A stretch of 64,000 bases of DNA from Atherinomorus stipes (GCA_023101725.1 JALJCO010001337.1:1-64000); one strand, 5' to 3'; numbered from the stretch's first letter, positions 1 to 11,905 are shown. Numbers and translations are program-made. Notes: generated by a model from the letters alone, not told the origin.

Positions 1-635
1 CGAGCAAAACAAAAGGATGAATGTTACAAAGTTAAAAGTTGATAAAGTGGAGGAGAAACTGTAGCTGATTTATTTCACATAATTTAGATGAGATGCTTCA
101 CACAAACCATTTTTTCTAGTTCGTGTCATCATCTCAAGTTCATCTCAGTCACATGACACCACCATCCCTGTGTATGAATTCTTCATTTGTGAATTATCTC
201 TGATTTGTTGTTAAAGGACGTGAACTGCATTGTGGGAAACCTGTTCCCCTACATTTGCATTTTGCATGGTCATGACCAAAACTTAGAAATTTGTGTCAAT
301 CAAACTTAAAATTATTCACACATTCACTTTGCACTCATATTTCTTAGGAATAACCTCCAACTTATTTATTTCAATACGTTTTGATCAAATGGTTTAAGTA
401 AATCTAAAATTCAGGTTAAGAGTGCACACTTGTTCACAGTTCATATGGTGACTTTACAAAATGATATAACAGTATCAACATATGTACATGTATGGCCTTA
501 CCGGGTCATTGATCTTCTTTTCCTACATTTTTTTTGTATAGTGTCTCTTTGAATTTCCACTTAAATTTGATGATATTTTGAATGTTGTTTAGGTCTGTGC
601 TCTGTTATGCTGCTGATTTATGATTTATTTATGTT
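1..635. other. AT-rich DNA, no gene seen
   Basis: No coding region or repeat family was recognised. The last 8 bases (628-635, tttatgtt) are the left target duplication of the hAT element that follows. Confidence 0.5.
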
Positions 636-1546
636 CAGTGTTGTGTAGTAATTAAGTAAAAATACTTGAGTTACTTTACTTAAATAGTATTTTTTCATAT
701 TTGTGCTTTACTGTACTATTTCTATTTCTGATGACTTTTACTTTTACTTCACTACATTTTCGAGAAAAATCAATACTTTTACTCCATTACATTTACCTGA
801 GCATCTTAGTTACTCGTGACAAAATAACAAGGAACGTAACAGCCAATGGACAATCTTTGTTTTGTTGTAGTGGAACTAGCAGCCACTAGCAGCCTTGTGC
901 AGCCGTCTCTGAAGCTAAACACACCTTTACCTGCCTCAGCAGCAGGTGAACGGCTGTTCAGCATCGCTGGTCTGGTCTTCAGTCAAGAAGAGTGAGACTG
1001 AGTTCTCACCATTTTTGAGAAACAACTTCTTTTGAGGTTGAACAAAAAGTTTTTCAGGGTTCAGTAACGACTGGATGGACAGTTTAAAAGCTGTCACACT
1101 GCAGTCATGTTAAAGTTCAACCAATCACGTTCTTTGTTTGTTTGCATCACCTCCGAGCACCAAGAGTTTATTAGGAATGATTTTATATTGAATGCACGTG
1201 AGTGTGAATGTTGGTGAGCATGCACGTAGGTCTTTAAAGATGTGTTTGTGTGTATTTTTCTATATGGTTGGTTTATGTAAGGAGGTATGAAGCTCCTTTG
1301 CACCTTGCAAATTAAAACTTAAACACTAAACAGAAATAAGGAAAATGTTAAACTCACATTTCTGATTGCATTTTCATAACTGTACTGTTTACTTTTGATA
1401 CTTAAGTACAGTAAATACTAGCTACTTTTTACTTTTACTCAAGTAATATTCTAGCTGACGACTTTCACTTTTACTTGGGTCATTTTTCAGTTAGGTACTT
1501 TTACTTTTGCTCAAGTATGGCTTTTTGGGTACTTTATACAACACTG
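636..1546. mobile_element. Non-autonomous hAT element with transposase C-terminal remnant
   Basis: The 911-bp element begins CAGTGTTGTGTAGTA and ends with the inverted match TACAACACTG. It is flanked by identical 8-bp direct repeats tttatgtt (628-635 and 1547-1554), the target duplication length expected for hAT transposons. Both subterminal regions are rich in TACTTTTACTT-type motifs, probably transposase-binding repeats. A short frame near 925-985 reads ASAAGERLFSIAGLVFS, which resembles the hATC dimerisation motif near the C-terminus of hAT transposases. The element is therefore a deletion derivative of an autonomous hAT rather than a random MITE. A truncated second copy starts at 36029. 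The transposase piece is too short to be active. Confidence 0.88.
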
Positions 1547-1554
1547 TTTATGTT

Positions 1555-2390
1555 TCACACCTCATACCAACATGGGGGGAACACCGGGTAATTATTGGTC
1601 ACAACACATTGTTGATCATCATCGTGAACGTGACAACCTGCAGTATCAGACAGCAGTACAGGTGGCACACAAGTTTAACGGTATAATGTCCACACGTTCT
1701 CTAGACACCAGGCCGGCAGCCTTCATGAGTGCTCTCGGACTGCATCACGCCCCTGAGTCTGAGTGTTTGGGGGGGGAATACCCTCTATGTGATGTTGTTG
1801 TGCCAGCTGCTTATGATGTCAACAACGCACCATGTGATGGGAGCAAACCCAGCTCTTTCATCTAGAGGGTACATGCCACAGTGTATACCTCCATGTTCCT
1901 TCTGAGGAAGGTTCCAGCTGTCCCACAGCGATGGTCTGGGTTTGTGGCCCCTGCTGTGATCTCTGTCATCTGGCCTGCCTGATCCCTGGAGCCCGGGTGT
2001 GTACTGACCTTGCTGAGCATCCATGTCAGACTGCTCGTACACAGGAGGGCTGCGACAGAGGATGTACCTAAACTATGACTGCCAGCTGGCTCAGTTTGGT
2101 GTAGTTACACTTTCTCATTCTATTAAAATTGTAGCTATGAGTGTGAGAATCTCACTGCTCGAGTGAGACACAGGTTTTGGTTCTTACACCTTAAAATACG
2201 TGCCTACATGCCTTCTGACTTTAGCCTTATTGTTGGTCCCTGGTATCAGTCACTGCTGACGCTGTGCACTCCCATCTTAGCAGTGATCATCCTGTTCTGA
2301 CTGTTCTCATTCTGTATGTTGCCATGTTTCAGAGAGTTGGTCAATAATGCGTTCAGAGGTGGAATGTGACTCTATCCACCTGTTCCTGGC

Positions 2391-2434
<44 letters not shown>

Positions 2435-2964
2435 TATACACACATACTGTTCTGCTCATTGTCCTCTGTTATCTTATTTCTCTTATCTTATTTTAGTTAT
2501 TTACCCTGCCTTAATATGTGTTTATGTTCACATGGGTCTTTGTTGTGTATTTTGTTCATTTCCTTGTTTACTCATGATGTTCTCTTTCTTTGCTCTGAGG
2601 TGCATCTCCAGCTGTTCTGTGAGGATGCCGACATTCCCCTGCAGCTTTAATGATGGGACGTCACCGATGACATCGGGCGATGCAGATGGACCCCAGTTGT
2701 GCTTTACCTGGGTTCTGTGTCTGCATATGAACGCATCTCATAGAACATTATACAGCAGAAATAACATTAATACAATTATGTTTAGTGTTTAATGTTATTT
2801 GGTGATTTGTTAGCGTCATGCTATTGTTATCTGTTGTCCTTATTGTTATGGTTGTGTATTTTGTGTTGCAGCCGTCCGTCACTTATTGATTGTGTGTGAG
2901 CTGAAGGCATTATGATCATGAAGGTTTTGTTTTCAGTGTTCATCATTGATAAACAGGAGGGAAA
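1555..2964. other. Unassigned DNA upstream of an LTR
   Basis: A purine run (aggagggaaa, 2955-2964) sits directly before the LTR at 2965, as a retroviral polypurine tract would. Part of this stretch could therefore be decayed 3' internal sequence of an endogenous retrovirus. Short open frames at 1572-1865 and 2366-2792 showed no recognisable retroviral domain, so the internal assignment remains a guess. Confidence 0.3.
2392..2432. repeat. (CA)n microsatellite
   Basis: Uninterrupted alternating CA of about 41 bases. Confidence 0.97.
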
Positions 2965-3276
2965 TGTTAGAATAATTCTATATTATCAATGATAAGTGTG
3001 TGACATGCATGATCTGCTTCAGTGTGACATGCTCTCAGTGGAAAATTACTGCTATGGAGAAGTACTCCTATCTTCTGCTACTGTATCTGTCAACCCGTTT
3101 CCATACAAGGAGTTGTTTTGTCTAACATGACCTGTGTGAATAAAAAGCTGCAAGGCTCAGAAAAACCTCGGAGATGGTATGAGACTGTCTCCCCTTGCAA
3201 GTTAAAACTCTGACTTGGTGTTGACTCTTTCTTGTCTCTCTCATTCCTTTTGGGTTTATAAAGAATTAACCTGACA
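2965..3276 (+). mobile_element. Solo or 3' LTR of an endogenous retrovirus-like element
   Basis: The segment starts TGTTAGAATAATTCTA directly after a polypurine tract and ends near CCTGACA, giving the TG...CA boundaries of an LTR. A polyadenylation signal AATAAA lies at 3139-3144, followed by a pyrimidine-rich stretch like a U5 region. No primer-binding site follows and no second LTR was seen, so this is a 3' or solo LTR, about 312 bp. Lineage not assigned. Confidence 0.55.
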
Positions 3277-3429
3277 CAGCCCCATAACCAATGGTAAAGA
3301 ACAATAACTATGCATAAGAAGTGCTCCAACAAAGCTCTTGTGCAAACACATGCTTTATTTTGAACTACATTTGAAAAGGTTATTTTGTTTGTTTTGTTAA
3401 AGTTTATTTGTGCAATAATTTTTTATTTT

Positions 3430-3498
3430 TTTTCTAAATCGTGCCAGAGAATCGTGATCTCAATCGATTCACATTTTGCTCAGAATCATGCAGCCCTA
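3430..3498. repeat. hAT-type MITE end fragment
   Basis: The stretch ends atcatgcagccctag and carries degenerate aatcgtgatctcaatcga motifs. This matches the terminal style CTAGGGCTGCATGAT of common teleost hAT non-autonomous elements. Only one end is present. Confidence 0.5.
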
Positions 3499-3636
3499 GT
3501 GGCTATAAACATAGAAATACAAAGCCATGAGGAACATTTGTTTGGCAAATAAACACATTCAAGGTATTAAAGTGGAAATGAAACGGTCAACCAACCTAAC
3601 TTTATTTACCAGACTGAGTCCTGGTCTTAATAATTA

Positions 3637-5202
3637 CAGAGAGTGCAGAATTATTAGGCAAATGAGTATTTTGACCACATCATTCTCTTTATGCATGTTG
3701 TCTTTCTCCAAGTTGTATAGGCCCAAAGCCTGCTACCAATTAAGCATATCAGGTGATGTGCATCTCTGTAATGAGAAGGGCTATGGTCTAATGACAGCAA
3801 CACCCTATATCAGCTGTATTAGGCAAACAGAATTATTAGGCAACTTCCTTTCCTTTGGCAAAATGGGTCAGAAGAGGGACTTGACAGGCTACGAAAATAA
3901 AAAATAGTGAGATATCTTGCAGAGGGATGCAGCACTCTTAAAATTACCAAGCTTCTGAAGCATGATCATCCAACAATCAAGTGTTTCATTCAAAATAGTC
4001 AACAGGGTCACAAGAAACGTGTGGAAAAACCAAGGCACAAAATAACTGCCCATGAACTGAGAAAAGTCAAGCGTGCAGCTGCCAACATGCCACTTGCCAG
4101 CAGTTTTGCCATATTTCAGAGCTGCAACATCACTGGAGTGCCCAAAAGCACAAGGTGTGCAATACTCAGAGACATGGCCAAGGTAAGAAAGGCTGAAAAA
4201 CCACCACCACTGAACAAGACACACAAGCTGAAACATCAAGATTGGGCCAAGAAATATCTCAGACTGATTTTTCTAAGGTTTTATGAACTGATGAAATGAG
4301 AGTGAGTCTGGATGGGCCAGATGGATGGGCCCGTGGCTGGATCGGTAAAGACCCTGAGAGCTCCAGTCCAACTCAGACGCCAGCAAGGTGGAGGTGGGGT
4401 ACTGGTATGGGCTGGTATCATCAAAGATGAGCTTGTGGGCCTTTTCGGGTTGAGGATGGAGTCAAGCTCAACTCCCAGTCCTACTGCCAGTTTCTGGAAG
4501 ACACCTTCTTCAAGCAGTGGTACAGGAAGAAGTCCGCATCCTTCAAGAAAAACATGATTTTCATGCAGGACAATGCTCCATCACACGCATCCAAGTACTC
4601 CACAGCGTGGCTGCAAGAAAGGGTCTAAAAGAAGAAAAACTAATGACATGGCCTCCTTGTTCACTTGATCTGACCCCCATAGAGAACCTGTGGTCCCTCA
4701 TCAAATGTGAGATTTACAAGGAGGGAAAACAGTCCACCTCTCTGAACAGTGTCTGGGAGGCTGTGTTTGCTGCTGCTGCAATGTTGATGGTGAACAGATC
4801 AAAACACTGACAGGATCCATGGATGGCAGCTTTTGAGTGTCCTTGCAAAGAAAGGTGGCTGTATTGGTCACTGATTTGTTTTTTTTTGTTTTTGAATTTT
4901 AGAAATGTATATTTGTGAATGTTGAGCTGTGATATGGGTTTCCCTGGTGAAAGTAAATAATTGAAATGGGTATATATTTGTTTATTTTTAAGTTGCCTAT
5001 AAATTCTGTTTGCCTAATACAGCTGATATAGGGTGTTGATGTCATTAGACCACACCCCTTCTCATTACAGAGACGCACATCACCTGATATGCTTAATTGG
5101 TAGCAGGCTTTCGGCCTATACAGCTTGGAGTAAGACAGCATGCATAAAGAGGATGATGCGGTCAAAAATACTCTTTTGCCCATTAATTCTGCACTCCCTA
5201 TA
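3637..5202 (+). mobile_element. Tc1/mariner element, DD37E type, copy A
   Basis: About 1.57 kb inserted into the left arm of the foldback element. Ends are inverted copies of GAGTGCAGAATTATTAGGCA (left 3641-3660, right 5178-5197). The inverted repeats are about 205 bp long. Each carries the core motif AGAATTATTAGGCAA at both its outer and inner edge (inner copies 3826-3846 and 4990-5010), an IR/DR architecture like that of Sleeping Beauty. The interior is a decayed transposase gene. Confidence 0.85.
3863..4874 (+). pseudogene. Tc1-like (DD37E) transposase, broken, copy A
   Basis: This would encode a cut-and-paste DDE transposase of about 335 residues, acting in the nucleus on the element's inverted repeats. 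It starts MGQKRDLTGYE at an ATG just inside the left repeat. An N-terminal helix-turn-helix region follows (VRYLAEGCSTLKITKLLK). The catalytic domain shows TDEMRVSLD (first Asp), QDNAPSHASK (second Asp) and TPIENLWSLIK (Glu). The copy is dead: a stop at 3905-3907, a Trp-to-stop change at the TDEM motif, and frameshifts near 4265, 4440 and 4620. In the better preserved copy B, 37 residues separate the second Asp from the Glu, the signature reported for the TRT (DD37E) lineage. Assignment to that lineage by spacing is inference. Confidence 0.85.
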
Positions 5203-7123
5203 TACCAAACATGAAAAATAGAATCATATAAAAGAAGAACGTAGCGAAGTTTTATGTTTTTAGGACAAGAGCTCCGCCATGTTGCAGTTCTCTAAGCTCT
5301 GACGTCATTGGGTTGGTTTGTGTTCTGTCTCCACGTTAAATCACCAGGAATCAGCAGCTACGCTGCACTATAATAACAAGCTGGAATACGTTTTAGATGA
5401 TTAATATGATGGAAAGCGAAGCTTGGAGGCCAGTCCAGCATCCAGATGGATGTTCTGGAGGTGGTGCTGTCCCTGAAGGAGATCTGAGTGGAGACACGTG
5501 AGCGTCTGGTAACCAGCAGGTACGCCAACTAAGCTTACGGTAGTAACCGGTGGTTTCGTGTAAAATAAAATAAATGCTATAGCGAGACAGGGATACGATT
5601 GGGAAAGATATAAAGCATCCAGGCTGCAGGATTATGAGGGAGAGCGCGGTGTTTGGACCCGCCGTGGAAAATGGGGAGTCCCGGTTAGAAATGTGGGAAG
5701 GTATGCAACAGAGGGGCCGGGGGGGGGCTTTGCCCCCCAGACTCCTGGGGGAAAGTCCGGGCCGCCGACCCATCCGCCAAAGGACACCCCCGGGGCGAGG
5801 GGCCGGGGGGAGAAGGGAGGGGTGGGGGGAGGAGAGAAGGGCCCACAGAAAGTTTTTATTACGTCATTTCAGATCAACCTGCTGCAGAGCTCTTCTGCTC
5901 ATCATCAGGCTGTGGGGAGCATTTGTGTTGCCGTTTGACGCGTGTTTAATAAGCGGCTCAAAGAGGAACAGAGGCGGAGAGCTACATACTGATGCTGGTA
6001 CGGACTGATGCTGCAGACCCGCCGGTGAGTGGATTCCAGCTTATAGGCTATGATATTAAACACTCAGAGCAGCTTCAGGCTTTAGTCTGCGGACCTCTAG
6101 CTACCAGACTTATAGTCTCCTGATCATTTTCCTAATTTTCTCTAGTAATTCTCATTTTATGATCTGGAGTTAGGGTACCTGAGATTATAATGTGCCAGCT
6201 TGTTAATTGTAGTGCAGCGTAGCTGCTGATTCCTGTTGATTTAATGTGGAGTCAGAGCGCAAACCAACCTGGTGACGTCAGAGCATCGAGAACTGCAACA
6301 TGGCGGCGCTCTTGTCCTAAAAACATAAAACTTTGCTACGTTTTTCTTTTATATGCATATATTTTTCACGTTTTGGTATATAATTATTGATGAGAGCAGG
6401 ACTCAGTCTAGTAAATAAAGTTAGGTTGGTTGACTGTTTAAAGGTTGAATATGAAACATCTTTATTAAAAGCTATATTTTTAAAAAAAATAATACCTCCA
6501 CAGGTTGTTTGGGGGTGTACAGAATGAAAGTACAACATTTCCCAGATAAATTATATTTAGCCTAAAAATAATTATAAAATAAATTTTTACGGGTTCGATA
6601 ATGGCATTTTATTTAGGTCTATAAGCCAACACACGCCACCATTGCATGTTGCCAAATACGATCTCTGTGTGGAAACAATATTTTGGTCATAGTCAGGCTT
6701 GTACAGGGGAAAACCTTGGAGATGACGAGTGAAGCAGCTGCTTCAGAGCCCTGGAGATGTTGTTATCTGTTTCTGAGGAGGAGTGACCTGAGAAGAGCAA
6801 AACCTGGAGTAAATCTAGGTGAAGACTTCACTAAATGGACCCACATAAACGTTTTCCACGGAGTAAAACACGGAAATGGCAACTTTCCTCCTGGAGCGGT
6901 AAGCTCACTTGTTTGCTAACATGGCTAACGTTAGCTGTCAGTTATAAACTCCTCTGCGTTACTTGTTAAACATGCTGCAGACTGTTGGTCACTTGCGTAT
7001 CGGCAGGATTCTGGCATCCCAGCGGCTGGAGTTGTTTTTCTGCCGTTGCAACGACAACCTAGACACACGTGATGCCGCTGTTCTGTCAATATTCCATATT
7101 CAACCTTTCCACTTCCCCTTTAA

Positions 7124-8405
7124 TTATTACTAATAAATCCCTTCCAGTTAGGACTAAACATGCATATGTGTTCAAGGCTAACAGTTACAGTAACTGTCAT
7201 GTAACAGGTCAGCTAGCTTAATAGCATAAAAAGGCACATGGTGAATGGAGGAACACTTCTGAATAAGCAAACCAGTTAAATAACATTAAAGGCTAAATAA
7301 ACATCCTGTTCAGGCAGAAATACAACTAGTTACTTCCAGTTCTTCACAAATGCACACAGTTCACCAAATTCACCTGCTAGAAGTCTGTCCGACAGTCTTA
7401 TCTCCTCGTGCTCACAAGTTTCATTTCTGCATCCTGACATCATGTGCTCAGTAGCGCAGCTGCACACTTCTGCCACAAGGGGGCACTCACGCCTCATCAA
7501 CAGCCTTTCCAACATGGCCGACCTCACAACGACAAAGACCCTGTCCCAACATCCGCACTTCACCCTTGCGCCCCTAGAATGCGCACTCCCATTGAGGGGT
7601 TGAAGTGCGTAGTGTGCCCCGGTTCTCCAGAGCTGCTCCAGGGGGTGAGTCCACCACGCCCCCTTTGCACCCTCAATCCACATTTGGTGAAGTCCGCATT
7701 CATGTGGACTTAACTGAAGCATATTGCCCAAGTCATTGCTGCGTGTGACATTTTGAACCATAAAGGTGGAACATGTCCATGTTTGGTGATGAGCTCCTGC
7801 CTGTGGTGAAAAAAAATGCCATTTCAGATGTAAAAATTTAAATATTTCATCTTTTATGCTGTAGGTGAAATAATTACTGAAGTTTGCCCTGTTACTTCGA
7901 AATATGCTTTGAATATTAAAATTCAAAGCATTTGAATAATGAAAGTTAGCAGTTCACTAAGTAGCTATATTTAATTTTTATTTAAACTTTATTTACACAG
8001 GTAAGTCCCATTGAGACGCAGCTTCTTTAACAAGGGAGACCTGGTTACCTGACATACATGTTTTAATGGACATTCTATGCTAACAATAACAGTCACAGAG
8101 AGACAATTTAATCATTATTTTACATTTAGTTTAGAATGGAACAGTTATTTAACCCTGTACTGGTAAGATTATACAGCCACCTACAGAAATTAGTTCAGTG
8201 ATTAATTTATTTATCAATTAAACGTGTGGATTTCATAACATTTATTTTACAAGAGCAGATTAAATTAACTTTGTGGTGCAAGATGATAGAGGAACCATCA
8301 CTGTCCCAGTTCTGCCGTTTTCCCGCACTTGCAACCTGCACACTCCAACCCTCAATGTGCACTTCTGCCAAGTGCGCACTTCATACAGGGGTGTAGGGTT
8401 TAGGG
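7124..8405. repeat. Old repeat fragments, no gene
   Basis: Two stretches (about 7555-7715 and 8318-8400) share words such as agtgcgcactt and probably belong to a degraded DNA element. The segment 7975-8060 contains tttatttacacaggtaagtc, a phrase seen in dispersed teleost repeats. The minus-strand frame at 7330-7926 (198 codons) has no recognisable domain and lies in this repeat-rich DNA; I treat it as chance. Confidence 0.35.
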
Positions 8406-8640
8406 TGGGTACTGGGACAGGGCCAAAGAATCATTCAAAAAAATTCCTGGATCCAGAAGGTGATCCGGATTACCACCAAAATGTAATGGGTTCGTCCTTG
8501 GGCTGAGATACACGGCTAGCGAAGATTTCAGGTCATTCCGCTCAGAACTTTTTCCGTAAAGTTGCTGACAGACAGACGAACCAACACTACCGAAAACACT
8601 ACCTCCTTGACAGAGGTAATAAAGGCCACACATCAACATT
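8406..8640. repeat. Widespread interspersed repeat (ATTCCTGGATCC type)
   Basis: It contains the ordered words attcctggatccagaagg, tgatccggattaccacc, agttgctgacagacagac and acctccttgacagagg. I know these as a common animal interspersed repeat of SINE or LINE-tail character. The family name is not certain. Confidence 0.6.
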
Positions 8641-9151
8641 ATTTATCATGTTGCAACAACACGCTGTCAGTTTTAACCAGATAACAGTGAAAACTCCGCC
8701 CACTCGACTTGCCACTCAGTCGCCTGGGCAGTAAATGGAGCGGACCTTGTCATAGTGCAGCTGGTGTCATACGACATCTCCAAAATTCCACTTCTCACAG
8801 AACTTTGGTTGGCTGCAAGTCCTGCTGGTTTATCTTCCCTTCACTGTGCTTTTCTTTGGAAGACAGCCTTTTACTAAAATCGCCAGATATTTGCGCTACT
8901 TAGTTAGCCTTGTGCTAAACTCTAGTTGCTAGTGAATGAAAGTAAGGTGGTCTTGTCGTGTCACAGATGCTTGTTTGTGTGTGACATTCATACCTGCAGA
9001 TACCAGGACAACCTCAAGAAGAAATCCACATTATGAAGATTTAAAAACATGAAACATTTGGAACAAATATTTACTCGCTATGTTGCGGATAGTTCTCTGA
9101 CATTTACTTGTCAAACAGAAAATTTAATCACATTTGGCACCTGCCGAGTGT
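8641..9151. other. No gene or repeat recognised
   Basis: Ordinary-composition DNA without a recognisable coding region. A 64-codon frame at 8709-8903 has no family resemblance. Confidence 0.4.
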
Positions 9152-9238
9152 TACAGTTTTTCTCAATTGATTAAACATTGTTCCTGAACATTAGCACACA
9201 TGTCCCAAAATACTGCACACTATTTTTTTTTAGTAGGA

Positions 9239-9466
9239 CACAATGGGCCATATGCACGGTTCCACTACTTCCTGAACTTCAGACAGCACCTTTGCTTCCT
9301 GTATTTCATTATTGGACAAACTGATTATTCCAGGTGTGTTTGGCAAGTTATTGAGATCAGACACACCTGGATTAATCAGTTTGTCCAATAATAAAAGACA
9401 GGAAGCAAAGGTGCTGTCTGAAGTTCAGGAAGTAGTGGAACCGTGCATATAGCCCATTCACAAAGC
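9239..9466. repeat. Long near-perfect hairpin inside the transposon
   Basis: The arm 9239-9337 is the inverse of 9368-9466 with only a handful of mismatches, separated by about 30 bases. It includes ccacttcctgaacttcaga-type words on both sides. It could be a nested MITE or an internal duplication of the host transposon; no target duplication was identified. Confidence 0.85.
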
Positions 9467-9760
9467 ACTGCACAGTTTGGTCATAAGTGCACTTTATTGT
9501 TAAAATTTGAACTTTCTTGTCAAAATTTGCACACGCTGACCAAAAGTAGGACACTGCACTGCTAAATACAAAACACTATTCTGTCATTGTATTTCCATAT
9601 GAAGTGGGGGAAAAAATGACAGTCCACAAAAATGACAACTAAAACACAAATGCAACCTATAAATGAGTTGGGGAGGACCATTACAATACCCGACTGGATA
9701 TTACAAAATTAAAAGTAATCTTACAGCACTATGTTGTGCCCAGTACAGTCTAAATGTTTC

Positions 9761-10138
9761 TTACAACACATCAGCATCAATTCTGTCAGCTTGGTTAGGC
9801 CACAGGACCTCATCAACATCACGAGCTATGCTTCCTCTGGCCAGGCAACGTGGAAAGAAAAACCTAGTGTGTCTGATCCAGCCCTGACATGCATCAGACA
9901 CATCACATGCCAAGAACATTGATGGCAAGAGATCTTGCTGCTGCTCATATACCTTCCACTTCCATGCTGAGAAGAATTCCTCAATGGGATCAGGAAAGGG
10001 AGAATATGGTGACAGACAAACCACAATGAACTGATTGTTCATAATGAACCATTCTCTAATCAATAGCCCTCCATGAAAACTCACATTGTCCCAGACAACA
10101 ACAAAAACACAATCTTCTTGCATAACGCCTTGTTGCAC
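9761..10138 (-). pseudogene. DDE_3-type (IS630/Tc1-like) transposase C-terminal fragment
   Basis: The 126-codon frame contains VVVWDNVSFHG (second catalytic Asp) and LSPYSPFPDPIEEFFSAWKW (catalytic Glu in PIEE). Thirty-five residues separate the Asp and Glu, as in IS630-like DD35E transposases. Its position inside a TA-flanked element with matching inverted ends confirms that it is the element's own gene. The region upstream (10139-10330) is acidic-repeat-like (DPDPDQNLDPE) and lacks a recognisable DNA-binding domain. The first catalytic Asp is not visible, so the copy cannot be active. Confidence 0.82.
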
Positions 10139-10651
10139 CTGTCCCAGTAGGCCCTCACAAAGTCAGTCTAAGAAAGTCAACAAATGCTGGGTGTTGTATG
10201 GGCCCAGGACTGCATGGCGGTGAACAGGTTCATGGGCAGCTCTGGGTCCAGGTTCTGGTCTGGGTCTGGGTCGCCCTCGCCCACGTCTTCTACCGACATT
10301 CTCTCTTGCTCCTCTGACGTCCATGTTGGACAGCTGATGCTGTTTCCCAGCAGGCTTATAGTGCGCTGTTCATTAGCAGGATTGTTTTCAGCTTTGACCT
10401 GTTGTGTTGGAACTATGACGGCTGTGTTGGAACAGTGTTCAGTTTTTGAATGTGTGCTGCTTGTTCAAATGAGAAAAAATGTGTTCAGACTTTTGCAAAT
10501 AGTGTGCAACAGTTTTGAGAGCAGTGTGTAAGCCATGAAATGTGTCCAGCGTTCTGACGACAGAGTTCTGTTTTTGAGAAATGTGTGCAGTCAGTTGGAG
10601 GTTGTGTGCAGTTAATGGAAGTTAGTGTCTTATCAATTGAGAAAAACTGTA

Positions 10652-11713
10652 ATTTTGGACCCTGTAAATGTAGACATTGTCAGTCCAAATATTAATGGTT
10701 GTGTCCATGCCAGCAGATATGAGGTAATTAGGACTGGCCACCTCAACAATGGTGGCGCCTCAAGATGGCGCACCATCAGATTAGTCTATAACTAAACCTG
10801 CTACCAGTACCATAACACTCTACAGGAGACATAAAAACTAAACCATGTTGAACTCATTGCCTCTTTTCTTATTCTGTTTCCCTTAAATAACTACAAAGGC
10901 AACCCTTTTTAAAGAAGCACACACCACTGCTCAGAGGCACGGCAGCATGAGGAGCTGGAAGCTCGACAAGGTCTGGAGGGGGATCTTCATTATTCTGCAG
11001 TGTTTTGAACATTTGCCAGCTGGAAATGTTTGAAGTGGTTGAGCCTTAAGAGGAAACATTTGCACAGACAATGGTTTCTGCAAGGTCACTTTTTTGGCCT
11101 TCAAAGCCCATTCAAGTATTTGACACACCCCAACTGTATATGATAGCACAGCAAATACATCAATGCCAAGCAACAGTGGAGAAACATTACTCATTCTGTG
11201 CAATGAGAGAACTGTGAAAGCATTGCTTAAAGGCAAAAACCAAAGCCAATGCTTTCAACAGCTTGAGACAGGTCGTTTCCATGGTACTGAGGCAGAATCA
11301 ACAACACAGTGTTTAGATAGGAGCTGTTGCCTAAAGACCTTTTTTCCTTCTTGGAAAGTTCTCTCATAAGTTTTTATAAGTGTCTTTAGTAAACAAGGTT
11401 TTGCATACAACCATATGAAACCTAATATTCCTGCTTTATTTATACACGCTATATATAATATTCAACATTTCCAAGGGGGTAATAAAAATATAAGTTTGCA
11501 ACTGACTGTTCACTGGACGTGTCCAAACTTTTGACTTGTTGCATATGATTATAAATTAATTAAAAACGAAAAGTCAGAGCTTTTTCTTTGTGTCTTTCAT
11601 TGGAAATGAAAGAAATCCTTCATTCCTAGATGGCATGCCACATCCAGAGCATCACTGATGCATCATTAACCTGAGCATGAACACATCAGGATGCCTCAGT
11701 GGAACTTGAACTA
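10652..11713. other. Intergenic or intronic DNA, nothing recognised
   Basis: Two overlapping frames on opposite strands (10931-11236 minus, 11163-11369 plus) lack domains and are treated as chance. Confidence 0.4.
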
Positions 11714-11905
11714 CACTAGAGCCTGGTCACAATCACAATCAGACCAGCAACGTTTCTCCATCTTCTATTGTCCAGTTCTGGTGAGTTTGTGTGAATTGTA
11801 GACTCAGTTTCCTGTTCTAAGCTGACAGGAGTGTCTGGTCTTCTGCTGCTGGAGCCCACTGCTTCCAGGTTGGATGTGTTGTGCATTCAGAGATGCTATT
11901 CGGTT
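11714..11905 (-). pseudogene. Tc1-like transposase fragment
   Basis: Read on the minus strand, it gives pieces like SISERTT and LQFTQTHQNWTIEDGETLL. This is the linker and start of the catalytic domain of the Tc1 family also present at 47366-49410, where the QFTQTHQN and EDGETLL words recur. Both ends are truncated. Confidence 0.65.

Larger units (their letters stand above)
3571..7119. mobile_element. Foldback element with possible TTAA target sites, interrupted by a Tc1 element
   Basis: Two arms are near-identical inverted copies: 3584-3636 plus 5203-5384 on the left, and 6195-6437 on the right. The left arm is split by the DD37E Tc1 element. Between them lies a GC-rich unpaired core (5385-6194). 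Possible outer ends are TTAA at 3567-3570 followed by AGTGGAAATG, and the roughly inverted CCACTTCCCCT followed by TTAA at 7120-7123. TTAA duplications are typical of piggyBac and Kolobok transposons. The arms are certain; the outer boundaries are less so, because 6438-7119 has no partner on the left. A frame at 6683-6919 is unrecognised. Confidence 0.55.
9154..10649 (-). mobile_element. IS630/Tc1-superfamily transposon with TA target duplication
   Basis: The 1,496-bp element starts CAGTTTTTCTCAATTGAT and ends with the exact inverse ATCAATTGAGAAAAACTG. It is flanked by TA on both sides (9152-9153, 10650-10651), as expected for the IS630-Tc1-mariner superfamily. Subterminal regions carry many short gtgtgcag/tgcacac motifs. 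The interior holds a minus-strand transposase relic (9761-10138) and a long hairpin (9239-9466) near the left end. The N-terminal half of the transposase gene is missing or unrecognisable. Confidence 0.88.

Noticed and set aside
1572..1865. Viral gene upstream of the LTR
   Set aside because: No recognisable retroviral motif; only its position suggests internal sequence.
5634..6008. GC-rich frames in the foldback core as a gene
   Set aside because: Overlapping frames on both strands arise from G/C runs; the segment is the unpaired core of a mobile element.
7330..7926. 198-codon minus-strand open frame
   Set aside because: No domain or family resemblance, biased composition, and it overlaps degraded repeat DNA.
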